Positions 5,640-6,415 of a DNA stretch of 6,415 nt are shown here, piece by piece. The notes under the pieces are model-generated. The model was not told the DNA's origin and made no database searches. It worked only from the letters and a program-made list of their open reading frames with translations. Source of the stretch: Vulcanimicrobiota bacterium (GTDB lineage: Bacteria; Vulcanimicrobiota; Vulcanimicrobiia; Vulcanimicrobiales; Vulcanimicrobiaceae); NCBI GenBank assembly GCA_019245275.1, contig JAFARW010000217.1, positions 1 to 6,415 on the forward strand. Reading direction: 5' to 3'. Both the position numbers and the translations under genes were made by a program. Each line of letters opens with the position of its first letter. Position 1 is the stretch's first letter.

Positions 5640-6415
5640 CGCTGCGCGGGCGCCCCGAGCGAGTACGGCGCCGCATCAAACGTCGTCAGCGGATGCGGAT
5701 CGATACCGATCAGAACCGTCGCCAGAAGCAGCGGCGCAACCGCGAGCCCCTCGAACCACGTCAAATCGCGGCGCACCGGCAAGTCCGGCAAGGTGGGGCC
5801 GTTCATCATGTCTTGGAAGAGGCGCAGCATGTACGCCGATGCGATAACGATCGGGATCAGAGCAATCAAAGCGACCCAGAAATTACCGGACGCAAAGAGG
5901 CCGGTCAAAATGACGATCTCGCCCGCGAAACCGGCGAGCCCCGGCAAACCGAGCGCGGCCAGAGCGGCGATTACGTAAGCGCCTGCCAAACGCGGATTGT
6001 TTTTCCCCAATCCGCCCAACCGCAGAAGCGTTCGCGTCTCCTCGCGCTCCTCGACGTAACCGAGAATCAAGAACAGCGCCGCGCTAAAGAGTCCATGGGC
6101 GATGATGTAGATCAGCGCGCCGCGCAAGGCCAGCGGATTGAAGCTGAAGATTGCGAGCAGGATCAATCCAAGATGCGAAAGCGAGGAGTACGCTACGATT
6201 CGTTTGCCGTCGTTCTGCACGAGCGCAATCAGCGCGCCGTAGAGCAGCGAGATCAGCCCGAGCCAGACCATCAGAACGGCGGCAGCGTGCATCGACTCGG
6301 GAAGCAGTGCCAAGCCGATGACGATGAAGCCGTAGAGTCCGGCTTTCGATTGGACGCCGCTGACGACCGCGACCATCGGTGACGGTGTGTCCGCATAAGT
6401 TGCCGGCATCCACGT
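5636..6415 (-). CDS. nuoM: NADH-quinone oxidoreductase subunit M, C-terminal part (runs off the right edge)
   Basis: 259 codons are visible, about half of a typical NuoM of around 500 residues; the 5' part lies beyond the window. NuoM is an antiporter-like membrane subunit of complex I that sits between NuoL and NuoN in the proton-pumping arm. Reading starts at the edge in TWMPATYADTPSPM, the equivalent of the usual HTWLPDAHTEAPSP motif. Visible landmarks, counted from the first visible codon, are K24 (VQSKAGLYG), K71 (NDGKRIVAYSSLSHLG), H107 (IIAHGLFSAALF), GYVEEREETR in the connecting loop, and E166 in GLPGLAGFAGEIVIL. The last of these replaces the lysine found at this place in NuoL/NuoN and is the main reason for calling NuoM. 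The apparent internal ATG at 6409 is not the start. The stop overlaps the nuoN start by four bases, consistent with the standard nuoL-M-N order. Confidence 0.95.
   Translation of the reverse strand, partial: TWMPATYADTPSPMVAVVSGVQSKAGLYGFIVIGLALLPESMHAAAVLMVWLGLISLLYGALIALVQNDGKRIVAYSSLSHLGLILLAIFSFNPLALRGALIYIIAHGLFSAALFLILGYVEEREETRTLLRLGGLGKNNPRLAGAYVIAALAALGLPGLAGFAGEIVILTGLFASGNFWVALIALIPIVIASAYMLRLFQDMMNGPTLPDLPVRRDLTWFEGLAVAPLLLATVLIGIDPHPLTTFDAAPYSLGAPAQR

Noticed and set aside
5693..6382. A 229-codon plus-strand frame opposite nuoM
   Set aside because: It is the antisense shadow of nuoM; its Q/R/D/E-rich composition is what the complement of a hydrophobic membrane protein gene typically produces.

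Overview
The window looks like chromosomal DNA of a free-living, respiring bacterium with moderately high GC. It is densely packed with housekeeping and metabolic genes, and several genes overlap by a few bases. Evidence for respiration is the end of a complex I (nuo) operon; a peroxidase-type OsmC protein fits an aerobic life. The phylum cannot be fixed from the sequence alone. The gene style would suit a soil lineage such as Eremiobacterota, Acidobacteriota or a proteobacterium, but that is a guess.

Layout from left to right. (1) Positions 1-835, minus strand: the N-terminal 278 residues of a group II PLP-dependent amino-acid decarboxylase, cut off by the window edge. (2) A 63-bp divergent intergenic gap. 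(3) Positions 899-2307, plus strand: a two-gene operon of an aldo/keto reductase and a RidA-family enamine/imine deaminase, joined by a 4-bp GTGA stop/start overlap. (4) Positions 2315-3487, minus strand: an exported TPR-repeat protein, convergent with ridA and only 7 bp from it. (5) Positions 3488-3751: the one sizeable intergenic region. It holds a 165-bp palindromic element with perfect 19-bp terminal inverted repeats, resembling a MITE or other non-autonomous mobile repeat. (6) Positions 3752-4240, plus strand: an OsmC/Ohr-family protein whose ribosome binding site lies inside the right arm of that element. (7) Positions 4206-6415, minus strand: nuoN and the 3' half of nuoM, overlapping by ATGA. 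The 3' end of nuoN overlaps the 3' end of the OsmC gene by 35 bp in antisense.

How the genes may work together. NuoM and NuoN are two antiporter-like, proton-translocating membrane subunits of NADH:quinone oxidoreductase. The decarboxylase, reductase and RidA could form a small amine/carbonyl metabolism cluster, because PLP enzymes release the reactive enamines and imines that RidA removes; this rests only on proximity. The most unusual item is the palindromic element, which ends three bases before the OsmC start codon and appears to supply, and in RNA possibly to mask, that gene's Shine-Dalgarno sequence. I see no phage, CRISPR, defence or complete insertion-sequence genes, and no rRNA or tRNA.
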